A DNA stretch of 64,000 bases from Bin87 sp034420475 (GTDB taxonomy: Bacteria; Chloroflexota; Dehalococcoidia; Lucifugimonadales; UBA3495): NCBI GenBank assembly GCA_034420475.1, contig DAOULH010000042.1:123229-187228 (forward strand), written 5' to 3'. The notes under the pieces are model-generated. The model ran no database searches, had not been told where the DNA came from, and was given only the letters and a program-made list of their open reading frames with translations. Of the stretch, positions 16,481-25,096 are shown piece after piece (positions within the stretch are counted from its first letter, which is position 1; the number at the start of each line of letters is the position of its first letter). The position numbers and the translations under genes are program-made.

Positions 16481-18316
16481 TTGACCAGCCAAACACAGAA
16501 CCCCAGCCTGGAAGAAATCCACGAGTCCAGTATGCGGTTGGCGTCCGACGCCGGTTCGATCATCCCCTTCATGGAGGATGAGATCCAGCGGTTCGACGCT
16601 GAAGTCGACCGGTTCCGCACCGGGGACCTGGACAACACCGTGTTCACGCCCTTCCGCCTGCGCCAGGGGGTGTACGGGCAGCGGCAGGCGGACGTGCAAA
16701 TGATCCGCGTCAAGCTGCCGGGTGGCATCATTTCAGCGGATATGCTGGACTCCTTTGGGGACGTCACCGAAAAGTACGCGCCGTTGCAGAAAGGGCACAT
16801 CACCACGCGGGAGAACATCCAGATCCACCACATCCCGCTGGAGCAGACCTCGGAAGTGCTGCGCATCCTGGGCAGCGTGGGATTGTCCACCCGCGAGGCC
16901 TGCGGCAACACCGTCCGCAACGTGGTCGGGCCGGCCACGGCCGGCGTGAGCCCGGAGGAAGTTTTTGACCCCACGCCTTACCTGACGGCATACGTCCGCT
17001 TCGGTGTCCGCCATCCCATCACCCAGAACTTCCCCCGCAAGTTCAAGTCGGCGTTTACCGGCAACGACCAGCGGGACGAAGTGGCGGCTGCGATCCAGGA
17101 CCTCACCTTCGTTTCCCAGTACAAGGATGTGGACGGCGAGCAACGCAAGGGATTCAAGGTCTATTGCGGCGGCGGCACGTCGATCATGCCGCGTCTGGCC
17201 AAGCCGCTGTACGAGTGGGTATCCGAGGATGACTACCTGCGCGTCGCCCTGGCGGTGTGGACGGTGTTCAACAACGCCGAAATGCTGCGCAAGAACCGCA
17301 TGATGGCGCGCCTCAAGGTGCTCATCGACCGCATCGGGCTGGACGAGTTCAGGGACATGGTGGACGCCGAGTTGGCGAACATCGGGCCCATAGACTTCCG
17401 GTCGCTGATGACGGCGGAGGACATCCAGCGCGAGGATCCGCCGGTACAGCCGGCTACCGGCAACGGCGACCACAGCGAACCCGAATACCAGGAGTGGCTG
17501 GACGCCAACGTGGAAGCGCAGCGGCAGGATGGCTACCACGTCGTGTACATCAAGACGGTGCGCGGCGACCTGAGCCCGGAGCAGTTCCGCGGCCTGGCCG
17601 ACATCGTGCGCAAGTACACCGGCGGCAAGGCGCGAACGACGCAGGAGCAGAACCTGGTGCTGCGGTGGGTTCCCACGGGCCACCTGCACGACGTTTGGGC
17701 GGCGTTGCAGCCGCTGGAACTGGCAGAGGCGGGTCATAGCCACATCAGCAACGTGGTGTCCTGCCCGGGCACGGACAGTTGCAAGCTGGGTATCACGTCG
17801 TCCATGGGGCTGGCCAAGGCGCTGCGCACCGAGATGGCGGACTGGAACGGCCTTTCCGAGGACAAGGGAGTGGGCGATATCCGCATCAAGATGAGCGGCT
17901 GCCCCAACGGCTGCGGCCTGCACCACATCGCCAACATCGGTTTCCACGGCGCGGCGGTAAAGGGCGTTGAGGGCCAGCAGATACCGTCCTACGAACTGTT
18001 CCTGGGCGGAAACTACGGCGACAACCAGGTGGAGGACTCCCGCATCGGAACCCGGGTGCCCAAGGTCAAGGTGCCGGCCAAGCTGGTCCCGTCGGTCCTG
18101 AAAGACATCGTCACGTACTACAAGGACAACCGCGCCGACGAGTCCGAGCGGTTCAACGACTTCCTGGACCGGGTGGGCCTGGAGGAGATGACATCCGTGG
18201 CGGCCCGAGCCCAGGAGGTGGGCCACGAGGCTGAAGGCGGCGGCGAGATGTACTTCGACTGGGAGCGGACGAACCAGTACGTGCTGGAGCGCGGCGAAGG
18301 CGAGTGCGCCGTTTAG
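16481..18316 (+). CDS. Nitrite/sulfite reductase, siroheme and 4Fe-4S enzyme
   Basis: The 611-residue cytosolic enzyme performs a six-electron reduction of nitrite to ammonia or of sulfite to sulfide, usually with ferredoxin. The two ferredoxin-like half repeats are visible (LPGGIISADMLD and VRGDLSPEQFRGLADIV). Four cysteines hold the cluster and siroheme: Cys428 and Cys434 in CPGTDSCKLG, Cys474 and Cys478 in CPNGCG. Which substrate is used cannot be decided from motifs alone. The TTG at 16481 is chosen because GAGGAGGG (16468-16475) precedes it; an upstream in-frame TTG lies inside the terminator. hemD follows 18 nt later and fits siroheme supply. Confidence 0.9.
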   Translation: MTSQTQNPSLEEIHESSMRLASDAGSIIPFMEDEIQRFDAEVDRFRTGDLDNTVFTPFRLRQGVYGQRQADVQMIRVKLPGGIISADMLDSFGDVTEKYAPLQKGHITTRENIQIHHIPLEQTSEVLRILGSVGLSTREACGNTVRNVVGPATAGVSPEEVFDPTPYLTAYVRFGVRHPITQNFPRKFKSAFTGNDQRDEVAAAIQDLTFVSQYKDVDGEQRKGFKVYCGGGTSIMPRLAKPLYEWVSEDDYLRVALAVWTVFNNAEMLRKNRMMARLKVLIDRIGLDEFRDMVDAELANIGPIDFRSLMTAEDIQREDPPVQPATGNGDHSEPEYQEWLDANVEAQRQDGYHVVYIKTVRGDLSPEQFRGLADIVRKYTGGKARTTQEQNLVLRWVPTGHLHDVWAALQPLELAEAGHSHISNVVSCPGTDSCKLGITSSMGLAKALRTEMADWNGLSEDKGVGDIRIKMSGCPNGCGLHHIANIGFHGAAVKGVEGQQIPSYELFLGGNYGDNQVEDSRIGTRVPKVKVPAKLVPSVLKDIVTYYKDNRADESERFNDFLDRVGLEEMTSVAARAQEVGHEAEGGGEMYFDWERTNQYVLERGEGECAV

Positions 18317-18334
18317 CGGCTTCTCAACGTCGCA

Positions 18335-19159
18335 ATGACCAAGGCATCGCTTAACGGTAGAGTGCTGGCCTTCGTCGAGGCTCGGATGCCCGACGAGATG
18401 GCCGGCCTCATCCGTCGTCATGGCGGCGTGCCGGTGGGCGCGCCGGTGATGCAGGAACACTACCTGCAGGATAGCCCGCAAGTGCAGCGGGCCATCCTCG
18501 ATGTCTGCGAGGGGCGGGTGGACACCGCCATCTTCCTGACCGGGGTCGGCGCCAACGCCATGATGGGCATCGCCGAGAGCATGGGCCGGCTTTCGGAGTT
18601 CGAAGAAGCGCTTCGAGGCATCACGGTGGTGGCGCGCAGCCCGAAACCGGGACGCATCCTGCGCCGTCACAAGATACCCATCGACATCATGCCCCCGGAG
18701 CCCTACACCTCGGGCGATCTGATCGCCGCGATGCGTGACCTGGACCTGGCAAGCAAGCGGGTGATCTTCCAGCGTTACGGCGGGCCGGACTCCGAGCTGC
18801 CCACCTACCTGCGCGAGCAGCGGGCCGATTACGAGGAGCTGACGCTGTATGACTGGGGGCTGCCCGATGACACGGCGCCGGTGGTCCATCTGATCGACCG
18901 CATGGAGCGGGGTGAGATCGACGCTCTGGCCTTCACCAGCCGGCCGCAGGTGCCGAACCTGATGACCATCGCCGCCGGGGCCGGACGCGAGGAATCACTG
19001 CGGGCGAGCCTCGGTGGAACCGTGGCAGTTGCGTCCGTGGGTCCCGTATGCACCCGGAAGTTGCAGGAATTCGGCATCGGTGTGGACGTGGAACCGGACC
19101 ACCCGCACATGGGCAACCTGGTAATGGCGGTGGCCGAGTATTTCGGCGACGCCGCCTAG
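18335..19159 (+). CDS. hemD: Uroporphyrinogen-III synthase
   Basis: The 274-residue enzyme closes hydroxymethylbilane into uroporphyrinogen III, the precursor of siroheme and other tetrapyrroles. The two-lobed pattern is recognisable from RVLAFVEARMPDEMAGLIRRHGG in parts, IFLTGVGANAM, DALAFTSRPQVPNLM and VASVGPVCTRKLQEFG. It directly follows the siroheme-dependent reductase, so the pair is likely one transcript. The stop overlaps that of the convergent cupin gene. Confidence 0.88.
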   Translation: MTKASLNGRVLAFVEARMPDEMAGLIRRHGGVPVGAPVMQEHYLQDSPQVQRAILDVCEGRVDTAIFLTGVGANAMMGIAESMGRLSEFEEALRGITVVARSPKPGRILRRHKIPIDIMPPEPYTSGDLIAAMRDLDLASKRVIFQRYGGPDSELPTYLREQRADYEELTLYDWGLPDDTAPVVHLIDRMERGEIDALAFTSRPQVPNLMTIAAGAGREESLRASLGGTVAVASVGPVCTRKLQEFGIGVDVEPDHPHMGNLVMAVAEYFGDAA

Positions 19160-19488
19160 TATTTGAACTCCTCGCGCACCGGGCTGAATATGTCCAGCGC
19201 GATGGCCTTGGTTCCCTGGCCCTGCGCATAGTGCTCAACGTCGCTGGGGATGATGTACATGTCGCCCGGCTTGAGGACGCGCACCTCGCCTCCGATGCCC
19301 ATTTCCAGCTCGCCCTCGACGATGATGCCGCCCTGCTCGTGGGGATGGGTGTGCAGGGGCACCAGCGCCCCGGCCTCGACCTCCACCAGGGAGAAGAGCA
19401 TCTGCGCTCCCCAGAAGGTGCGGGTGCGGGCGCCTTCGGCGAGTTCTTTGTAGCCGCGGCTCTCCGGGGTGAGGAAGTAGTCGCTCAT
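19156..19488 (-). CDS. Cupin domain protein
   Basis: A single-domain cupin of 110 residues. Motif 1 is PLHTHPHEQGGIIVEGELEM (two histidines and a glutamate/glutamine set for a metal) and motif 2 is PGDMYIIPSDVEHYAQ. Such small cupins bind metal and may be dioxygenases, isomerases or sensors, and the role here is not known. AAGGAGA lies just before the ATG at 19488. It is 26 nt downstream of radC and may be co-transcribed with it. Confidence 0.85.
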   Translation of the reverse strand: MSDYFLTPESRGYKELAEGARTRTFWGAQMLFSLVEVEAGALVPLHTHPHEQGGIIVEGELEMGIGGEVRVLKPGDMYIIPSDVEHYAQGQGTKAIALDIFSPVREEFKY

Positions 19489-19513
19489 CGCATGATCTCC
19501 TTGTCTGGCGGGT

Positions 19514-20392
19514 CTAATCGAAACCCAGCCGTTTTTCCTTCAGGCTGGTGAACCGCCCGCCGTGTCCGATGACGAGATGGTCCAGCAGCTCGATGTCCAT
19601 GAGTTTCCCGGCGGCAATCAGGTCGCGAGTGACGGAGATGTCCTCCGGGCTGGGCGTCGGATCACCGGACGGGTGGTTGTGGGCCACGATGATGGATGGT
19701 GCGTTCTCCCGGATTGCAGGACGCAGCACCTCGGCAGGGCGTACCGCGCTGCTGTTCACCGTCCCGATGTAGATTGTACGTCGGGCCACCACCTGGTTCC
19801 GGGTGTTGAGCAGCAGGACGACCAGGCTCTCCTGCACCAGCGGAGCCATCTCCGCAATGAGCAGGCTGGCCGCGTCCTGCGGACAGGATATCTGGGCGCG
19901 CTCCTCCGGGGCAAGTGAAGCGATGCGGCGACCAAGCTCCAGGGCTGCCATGATCTCGCTGGTCTTGGCGTGGTTGAGTCCGCGCTGATCGCACAACTCC
20001 GCGTACCCGGCCCGGGCCAAACCGGCAAGGCCGTCAAACTCCGCGAGAACGCGCATGGCGACGCTGATGGCGTTTTCGCCGGCCACGCCGGAGCGCAGCA
20101 GTATGGCGACCAGCTCGGCGTTGTTCAGGTAACGCGGCCCATGCTCCCGCAAACGTTCCCGAGGGCGCTCGCACGGCGGGAGGTCCAGGATGGTTGGCTG
20201 GTAGGAGACCGCAGCAACGTTGCGAGATGAGACTTGCTCAGCCGTGCGCTCAACCTCGGCTTGGCCAGAAGGATCCTGCGGAACCCGGTCCGGCGAGGCA
20301 AGGGAAACGGGAGCGCCGGCGACGATGCGCTCGAGTTCAGCCCGGAAGGCTTCGAGGTCGGCGGGTTCAACCGGTGGTCCGGCGAGGGTCAT
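19514..20392 (-). CDS. radC: RadC family JAMM-domain protein with N-terminal extension
   Basis: The 292-residue protein has the RadC helix-hairpin-helix-like region ERPRERLREHGPRYLNNAEL and the C-terminal JAB/MPN metalloprotease-like domain with HNHPSGDPTPSPEDI. The cellular role of RadC is unsettled despite its old link to DNA repair. The conserved part starts only at about residue 72, so the first 70 residues, with an acidic helix and a low-complexity linker, are an extension over the usual 220-230 residue form. GGAG precedes the ATG at 20392. Confidence 0.88.
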   Translation of the reverse strand: MTLAGPPVEPADLEAFRAELERIVAGAPVSLASPDRVPQDPSGQAEVERTAEQVSSRNVAAVSYQPTILDLPPCERPRERLREHGPRYLNNAELVAILLRSGVAGENAISVAMRVLAEFDGLAGLARAGYAELCDQRGLNHAKTSEIMAALELGRRIASLAPEERAQISCPQDAASLLIAEMAPLVQESLVVLLLNTRNQVVARRTIYIGTVNSSAVRPAEVLRPAIRENAPSIIVAHNHPSGDPTPSPEDISVTRDLIAAGKLMDIELLDHLVIGHGGRFTSLKEKRLGFD

Positions 20393-20570
20393 CGTTGACT
20401 CCGTTATCGAGATTGGACGCGGCCAGTCTAAACACGAGATGGCCGGGTGCGCCATTGGTTGGTGTCAGCAATTGACGCCACCTGACACTGAAGACCGGCG
20501 CCAGGGATTTCCGGCTCCGTGCGGGCGCTCCGCGCACCTGGGACTGCGCCACATGAAAGTGCAAGTCCTG

Positions 20571-21119
20571 CTAATGTAACGGCTCTGCAACAAGGGAAAC
20601 CGACCCGTCGCCCTCTAACTCGTACCAGATTAAGTGTTCCCCGTCGGTCGTTTGCGCTGCGGCCTGGCAGAAGGCCCCATACTCAGCCGTAGTATCCGCG
20701 TCCGGATCGGGGGTGATTTCAAGAATCCGAAAATCATCGAGTGGCTGCCCGGTGTCCGTGTCCTCCCAATCTGTAGGCTCCATCGCCCAATCGTGAAGTT
20801 CCTGACAGTCGAATTCCTCCGGTCTGCCGTCGCCGCACGTGGAAATAATGAATGCGAAAAAAATCGCGATTGCAATTGCGATGATGAAGCCGCCGCAGCC
20901 AACAGCATAGTGACAGCCCACCTCCTTCAACAGGTCTTTGAACCATCCCCTTCCAGCCTTGCCTTCACGAGGATCACGTTCCTTCGATAGGTCCGAAAGC
21001 GTATCGACCGAAGCCGCCGGCAACGAACTTTCAAATGGCCCGAAAGTGCGGCAATGTGGACATACCGTGGTGTCTTCTTCAATATCCTCGCCGCAGTAGG
21101 AGCATGGTTTTAATGCCAT
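20571..21119 (-). CDS. Zinc-ribbon membrane protein of unknown function
   Basis: The 182-residue protein starts with a zinc ribbon, CSYCGEDIEEDTTVCPHC. A polar linker and one membrane segment (around GCGGFIIAIAIAIFFAFIIS, about residues 75-95) follow, then an acidic, probably extracytoplasmic C-terminal domain with several cysteines. Its base composition is less GC-rich than that of its neighbours, which may point to a different origin. No enzyme motif is seen. The ATG at 21119 starts the zinc ribbon. Confidence 0.7.
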   Translation of the reverse strand: MALKPCSYCGEDIEEDTTVCPHCRTFGPFESSLPAASVDTLSDLSKERDPREGKAGRGWFKDLLKEVGCHYAVGCGGFIIAIAIAIFFAFIISTCGDGRPEEFDCQELHDWAMEPTDWEDTDTGQPLDDFRILEITPDPDADTTAEYGAFCQAAAQTTDGEHLIWYELEGDGSVSLVAEPLH

Positions 21120-21344
21120 TAGCAAAGCTCCCTTGAGCCGAGCGGGCGTCTCTCCAGCGCTTTACGAAAATTTGGAAAAAGTGTGATGGCAGGGCAAACT
21201 GATCTGACCTGTTCACTCCTGCCGACGCCCCGGAGGGATTTTCACTGGCAACCGCCGAACCTGATGTACGATAATCTCCGTAAACCCGTGCGACTGACTG
21301 GTGGATTCCACCGCTTATGCCCTTTGAATCGCGTAAAGTCCAGC

Positions 21345-22481
21345 TTACACCGCGGGCAGTATCCCGCCTGGCGACGTACCGCCCGGCAGGAACTCCTCGG
21401 CGTCGAGGTCATCGATGGCCGTGAGCGTGCGGGTCACAAACGCCTCAGCCAATTGGCGGCTTCGCTCCGCGGAAAGGTCGAGTTGCCCGCTGGCGATTAC
21501 GAGGGTTTGGAAGCAACCGAGCATGTTCTGCCGGTAGCTGCGCCAGCATTCTTCGAGGGTGAAGTTCGTCGTACCCATGCTCCGGACGATGTCGTGATAC
21601 TCGGCGACTGCTTCAGCCTCAATCTCCCGGCGCACATCGACGGGGACACTTGAGGAAAGGAAATAGGCAACGTCGTACAGCCCGCTGCGCACGCCGCACA
21701 CCTGCCAGTCAACGACGGCGAAATCATCGCTTTCGTCGGCGCCGAAGAACATATTGTCCAGCCGGAAATCGCCGTGGCAAAAGGTCAGCGGGCCGGCAAG
21801 AACTGCGCCGGTGTGCTCCACGATGCGGTGGCCGTAAGATTCGGCGAGCCGTCGCATGGGTTCGGGGAACAGGCTGCCCAGGCGCTCGAAAGCGGCCGGC
21901 AGGCTGGCCTGATAAACGCGCTGTACCAGGCGCCGGCGCTTCGGGGTGGCAGCATCGTAGAAACCGGCCACGGGCGGCTGATCCACCCGGTTCCAATACC
22001 GTCCGTGCATCCGGGCAATCGCCCGCGCCGCGGTCGTCGCCTGCGCGGCGTTCGCCCCATCGATCTGGTCCACTGAAGCCATGCCCCGCAGGTCTTCCAG
22101 GACCAGGACAAAGCGGTGGTCGCCGTCATCGAAATCTCCGTAGAGGAGAGCAGGCGAGCGCAGGGGAACGTCGGGAGCCATTTGCCGGTAGAAGGAGTAT
22201 TCGCGCCGGTACAGTTGCAGCCGGCGGGCAGTCTGGAGCGTTTCGGCGTGTGAACTGTGCAGCTTGACGATGACCGACTCCGGCGCGTCGGCGGCATCGC
22301 CGCGGTAGGACAGATGGCAGCGCAGTATGGTACCCACCAGACCGACGCCGGCGCCGATGTTTTCGACATCCACCGTGGCCATGGCCGGCAACGCCGATAG
22401 ATCACCGGAGGTCAATGCCTGCTGCATCCACTCGACGGTAATTACGCCTTCGTCTGCGGGAATGGGGAGTGTGGTGGTCAT
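21345..22481 (-). CDS. Aminoglycoside phosphotransferase/ecdysteroid-kinase-like family protein
   Basis: The 378-residue protein kinase-like fold enzyme has the nucleotide-binding lysine region VIVKLHSSH, VLVLEDLRG, the catalytic loop CHGDFRLDN (His236-Asn243), and the metal-binding DWQ (Asp258). The family phosphorylates small molecules such as aminoglycosides, choline or ecdysteroids; this member looks like the EcKinase/CHK branch. Substrate and role are unknown. It follows a repeat-rich spacer at 22482-22591. The 225 bases before it, 21120-21344, hold no recognisable feature. Confidence 0.8.
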   Translation of the reverse strand: MTTTLPIPADEGVITVEWMQQALTSGDLSALPAMATVDVENIGAGVGLVGTILRCHLSYRGDAADAPESVIVKLHSSHAETLQTARRLQLYRREYSFYRQMAPDVPLRSPALLYGDFDDGDHRFVLVLEDLRGMASVDQIDGANAAQATTAARAIARMHGRYWNRVDQPPVAGFYDAATPKRRRLVQRVYQASLPAAFERLGSLFPEPMRRLAESYGHRIVEHTGAVLAGPLTFCHGDFRLDNMFFGADESDDFAVVDWQVCGVRSGLYDVAYFLSSSVPVDVRREIEAEAVAEYHDIVRSMGTTNFTLEECWRSYRQNMLGCFQTLVIASGQLDLSAERSRQLAEAFVTRTLTAIDDLDAEEFLPGGTSPGGILPAV

Positions 22482-22508
22482 AGCGCGACCCTCGTAGGTC
22501 GAAATGCC

Positions 22509-22534
22509 TAGGGGCGAATGAGTATTCGCCCCTA
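22509..22534. repeat. AGGGGCGAAT-family palindrome, copy 2
   Basis: TAGGGGCGAAT (22509-22519) and ATTCGCCCCTA (22524-22534) form an 11-bp stem with a 4-nt loop. A second pair, CTCGTAGG near 22491 and CCTACGAG at 22531-22538, lies around it, so this copy seems nested in a larger inverted repeat. It is between two minus-strand genes. Confidence 0.8.
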
Positions 22535-22557
22535 CGAGGACTAGCCGTTGCTCCGAC

Positions 22558-22586
22558 GAGATTGCCGCGCTGCGCTCGCAATGACA
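22558..22586. repeat. Fragment of the long inverted-repeat element
   Basis: GAGATTGCC followed by CGCTCGCAATGACA matches the internal arm of the elements at 25097-25264 and 58250-58406. Neither terminal repeat is present. It ends six bases before the stop codon of the TPP enzyme gene. Confidence 0.65.
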
Positions 22587-22591
22587 AGCTA

Positions 22592-24238
22592 TCAGTCAAA
22601 GCGGAACTTGGAGAAAGTGCCCTCTTCCTTGGTGATGAACTCGAGCAGCGCCGGACGGCCGTCGGCGTTGGCCTGCATGGCGCGCTGCATGGCCGGCTTG
22701 ATCTCCTCGGGAGTGGTGATCTGCTCGGCGTAGGCTCCCAGGGCCAGGGCCACCTGGTAGAAGTCGCCGCTGAGGTCCTTCAGGCCGTAGCGCTCCACGG
22801 CAGTGGGGATGCGGCTGTCGGGGTAGATTGCCATGGTGTAGTTGTTCATCACCACGGTCGTGATCGGGATGTTGGCGCGAACGGCGGTCTCAACGTCCAG
22901 GCCCACCATGCCGAAAGCGGCGTCGCCCATGAAGTTGATGACCATCTTCTCCGGCGCGGCCATCTTGGCGCCCATGGCGAGGCCGAGGCTGTAGCCCAGC
23001 TGGGTGGACTTGCCCCAGCCGATGAAACTGCGAGGAGCCCGGGCTTCCCAGAAGGGCGACACCTGTTCGCGTGGGCTGCCCGACTCGTGGGTGACGATGG
23101 TGTTGTCCAGGTCCACCGTGTGCATGATGTCCCAGACTACCCGGTAGGGGTTCAACGGGACTTCATCGCTGGTGAGCCGGGGCAGCCATTCGGCCATCCA
23201 GGCCTCGCGGCTGGCGGTGATCTCGTCGGCGAGTTCCTGGTTCGGCGCACGCTGCTGGGCGCCCTGGGCCTTGAGCTCGTCGATGAACTGGCGCAGGGCC
23301 AGCTTGGCGTCGCCGAGGATGGGGTAGTCGGTGCGGTAGTCCTTGTTCACGTCCCCCTCGCCGTTGGTGAGGTGGATCAGGGTCTTGCCGGCAGGCATGG
23401 GAACCGTGAAGCCGCTCTTGGTGAAACTGACGCCGACGCCGAACACCACGTCGGCGTTGGTGAGGAAACGGTGCACCGGGCCGGTCTGGCTGGACCCGCC
23501 AACGCCCAGGGACAGAGGATGGTTCTCCGGGAAGGCGCTTTTGCCCTCGAGAGTGGTCATCACCGGGATTTGCAGGAACTCCGCCAGCTCCAGCAACTCG
23601 TCGGTAGCCTCAGCATAGAGCACGCCCTGGCCGGCGTGGATCACCGGACGGTGGGCTGACATCAGGGCGCGGACACCACGCGTGATAGCCGCAGGGTCGG
23701 CGGCGACGCGCATCTTGATCGGCGGGACGTAATCGAAATCCTCCTCGCTGATCTGGTCGGACACCAGATCGGAGGGGATTTCCAGGAGCACGGGGCCGGG
23801 CTTGCCCGACCGGAGCTTGGTGAAAGCCTGCCGGAAGAGCTCGGGAACCCGGTCGGCGAAGTTGACGTGGCCGGCCCACTTGGTGATGGGGGCGTAGGCC
23901 TGGACGGGATGGAAGTTCGGTTCCACGCCGAGACGATTGCGGGCGACGCCGGCCGGCAGCACCAGAATGGGCACGGAGTCGGCATAGGCCTGGGCCACGC
24001 CGCCGAATGAGTTCTCGGCTCCGGGACCATTCTGGGCCAGGAAGATGCCGATCTTGTTGCCGTTGTTGATCCGGGAAAAGCCGTCGGCCATGTGCACGCC
24101 GGTGCGCTCCTGGCGACAGACGACGGGCCGGATTCCGGCGATGGCCGCCGCCTCGATGAGCGGGTTGGAAGGCATGACGGCGATCCAGTCGACGCCTTCC
24201 ATCTTCAACACGTTAGCTACTGCGGTGACTCCGTCCAC
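22592..24238 (-). CDS. Thiamine pyrophosphate-dependent enzyme, acetolactate synthase/benzoylformate decarboxylase-like
   Basis: The 548-residue three-domain ThDP enzyme has the catalytic glutamate in CRQERTGVHMADG, a central domain with VIHAGQGVLYAEA, and the ThDP/Mg site GDAAFGMVGLDVETA ending at VVMNN. These match the acetolactate synthase large-subunit superfamily. No ilvN or other branched-chain genes are next to it, so a decarboxylase or other carboligase role is as likely as acetolactate synthesis. The neighbouring hydrolase lies 59 nt upstream on the same strand. Confidence 0.85.
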   Translation of the reverse strand: MDGVTAVANVLKMEGVDWIAVMPSNPLIEAAAIAGIRPVVCRQERTGVHMADGFSRINNGNKIGIFLAQNGPGAENSFGGVAQAYADSVPILVLPAGVARNRLGVEPNFHPVQAYAPITKWAGHVNFADRVPELFRQAFTKLRSGKPGPVLLEIPSDLVSDQISEEDFDYVPPIKMRVAADPAAITRGVRALMSAHRPVIHAGQGVLYAEATDELLELAEFLQIPVMTTLEGKSAFPENHPLSLGVGGSSQTGPVHRFLTNADVVFGVGVSFTKSGFTVPMPAGKTLIHLTNGEGDVNKDYRTDYPILGDAKLALRQFIDELKAQGAQQRAPNQELADEITASREAWMAEWLPRLTSDEVPLNPYRVVWDIMHTVDLDNTIVTHESGSPREQVSPFWEARAPRSFIGWGKSTQLGYSLGLAMGAKMAAPEKMVINFMGDAAFGMVGLDVETAVRANIPITTVVMNNYTMAIYPDSRIPTAVERYGLKDLSGDFYQVALALGAYAEQITTPEEIKPAMQRAMQANADGRPALLEFITKEEGTFSKFRFD

Positions 24239-24297
24239 GGTGGAATTCCTCCATTCTTGGGGTTGGCATGGATGCGCAGGGTTCGTGGGGTTGTGGT

Positions 24298-25011
24298 TCA
24301 GACGATTTCGTGCAGAAAATCGTCCAGGGCAGCATTGAATTCGTCCGGCTTTTCCACCATGGGGAAATGGCCGGCGTCTTTCATCTTGATCAGTTTCGAT
24401 CCGGGGACGGCGCGGTGGATTTCTTCCTCGTAGTCCCCCGTGGCCAATGGGTCGTCAACGCCCTGGATCAGCAGCAGCGGCGCTTTGAGAGTATGGATCC
24501 GGTCGCGCACGTCGAAGCGGTCAATGACCACCAGGTCGCGGTGCTGGGCGACCGGGCCGACCTCGCGGTGTCGCTGCAACAGTCGGGCGCGCAGGTCAGG
24601 CTCGACGAAGTGCATGATGCCGTCCATCATGCCGAGCCACTTCTCGTAGGTCTCCGGGTCCTGGGCGGCGTCCAGGCGGAACTGGAGATCCTGGGGCCGG
24701 CGCTGCTTGGGACGCATGGCAATGGTCATGAGCGCCAGGGCCTTGACCTCGTCCGGGTAGTCCAGGGCGTATTGCAGGGCGACACACGCGCCGAGGGTGA
24801 AGCCGCTGAGCACCAGGTCCTGGTGGTGTCCGCGGGCGTGCAGCCAGCCGCGCAGCCACTCGGTATAGCGTTCCACGCTGCTGCACGGAGCGCCTTCGAG
24901 ATGGCCGGTCAGGTTGGGAGCGAGGCTGCTGGGGTAGTGGTAGAGCTGGTTGATATAGGAATCGGCGCAGCCGCCGGCGCCGGGGCCGTGGATGAAAACA
25001 AGCTGGGTCAT
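24298..25011 (-). CDS. Alpha/beta hydrolase fold protein with Thr at the nucleophile position
   Basis: The 237-residue protein has FIHGPGAGG at the oxyanion hole, the nucleophile-elbow region LVLSGFTLGACVALQ, the acid loop LLIQGVDDPLA and the histidine in KDAGHFPMVEKP. The elbow consensus GxSxG is replaced by GFTLG, placing Thr72 at the nucleophile position. The ATG at 25011 fits the fold start. Together with the TPP enzyme downstream it may form a two-gene unit; its substrate is unknown. Confidence 0.8.
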   Translation of the reverse strand: MTQLVFIHGPGAGGCADSYINQLYHYPSSLAPNLTGHLEGAPCSSVERYTEWLRGWLHARGHHQDLVLSGFTLGACVALQYALDYPDEVKALALMTIAMRPKQRRPQDLQFRLDAAQDPETYEKWLGMMDGIMHFVEPDLRARLLQRHREVGPVAQHRDLVVIDRFDVRDRIHTLKAPLLLIQGVDDPLATGDYEEEIHRAVPGSKLIKMKDAGHFPMVEKPDEFNAALDDFLHEIV

Positions 25012-25096
25012 GGAAACCTGCAAAAGACGGCCCTGTGGGCCGGGTGCCGGCATTCTAGGGTGCGGCGGCTATGGGGGTCAAGGCAGCGGCCGACGG

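Noticed and set aside
16733..18889. A 718-codon minus-strand frame over the reductase and hemD
   Set aside because: It mirrors two well-supported plus-strand genes and has the His/Arg/Leu-rich composition of an antisense frame.
22402..22599. Small minus-strand frame starting MTDSLSLRAQRGNL
   Set aside because: This peptide is the translation of the dispersed repeat (CATTGCGA type), a known source of spurious small proteins.
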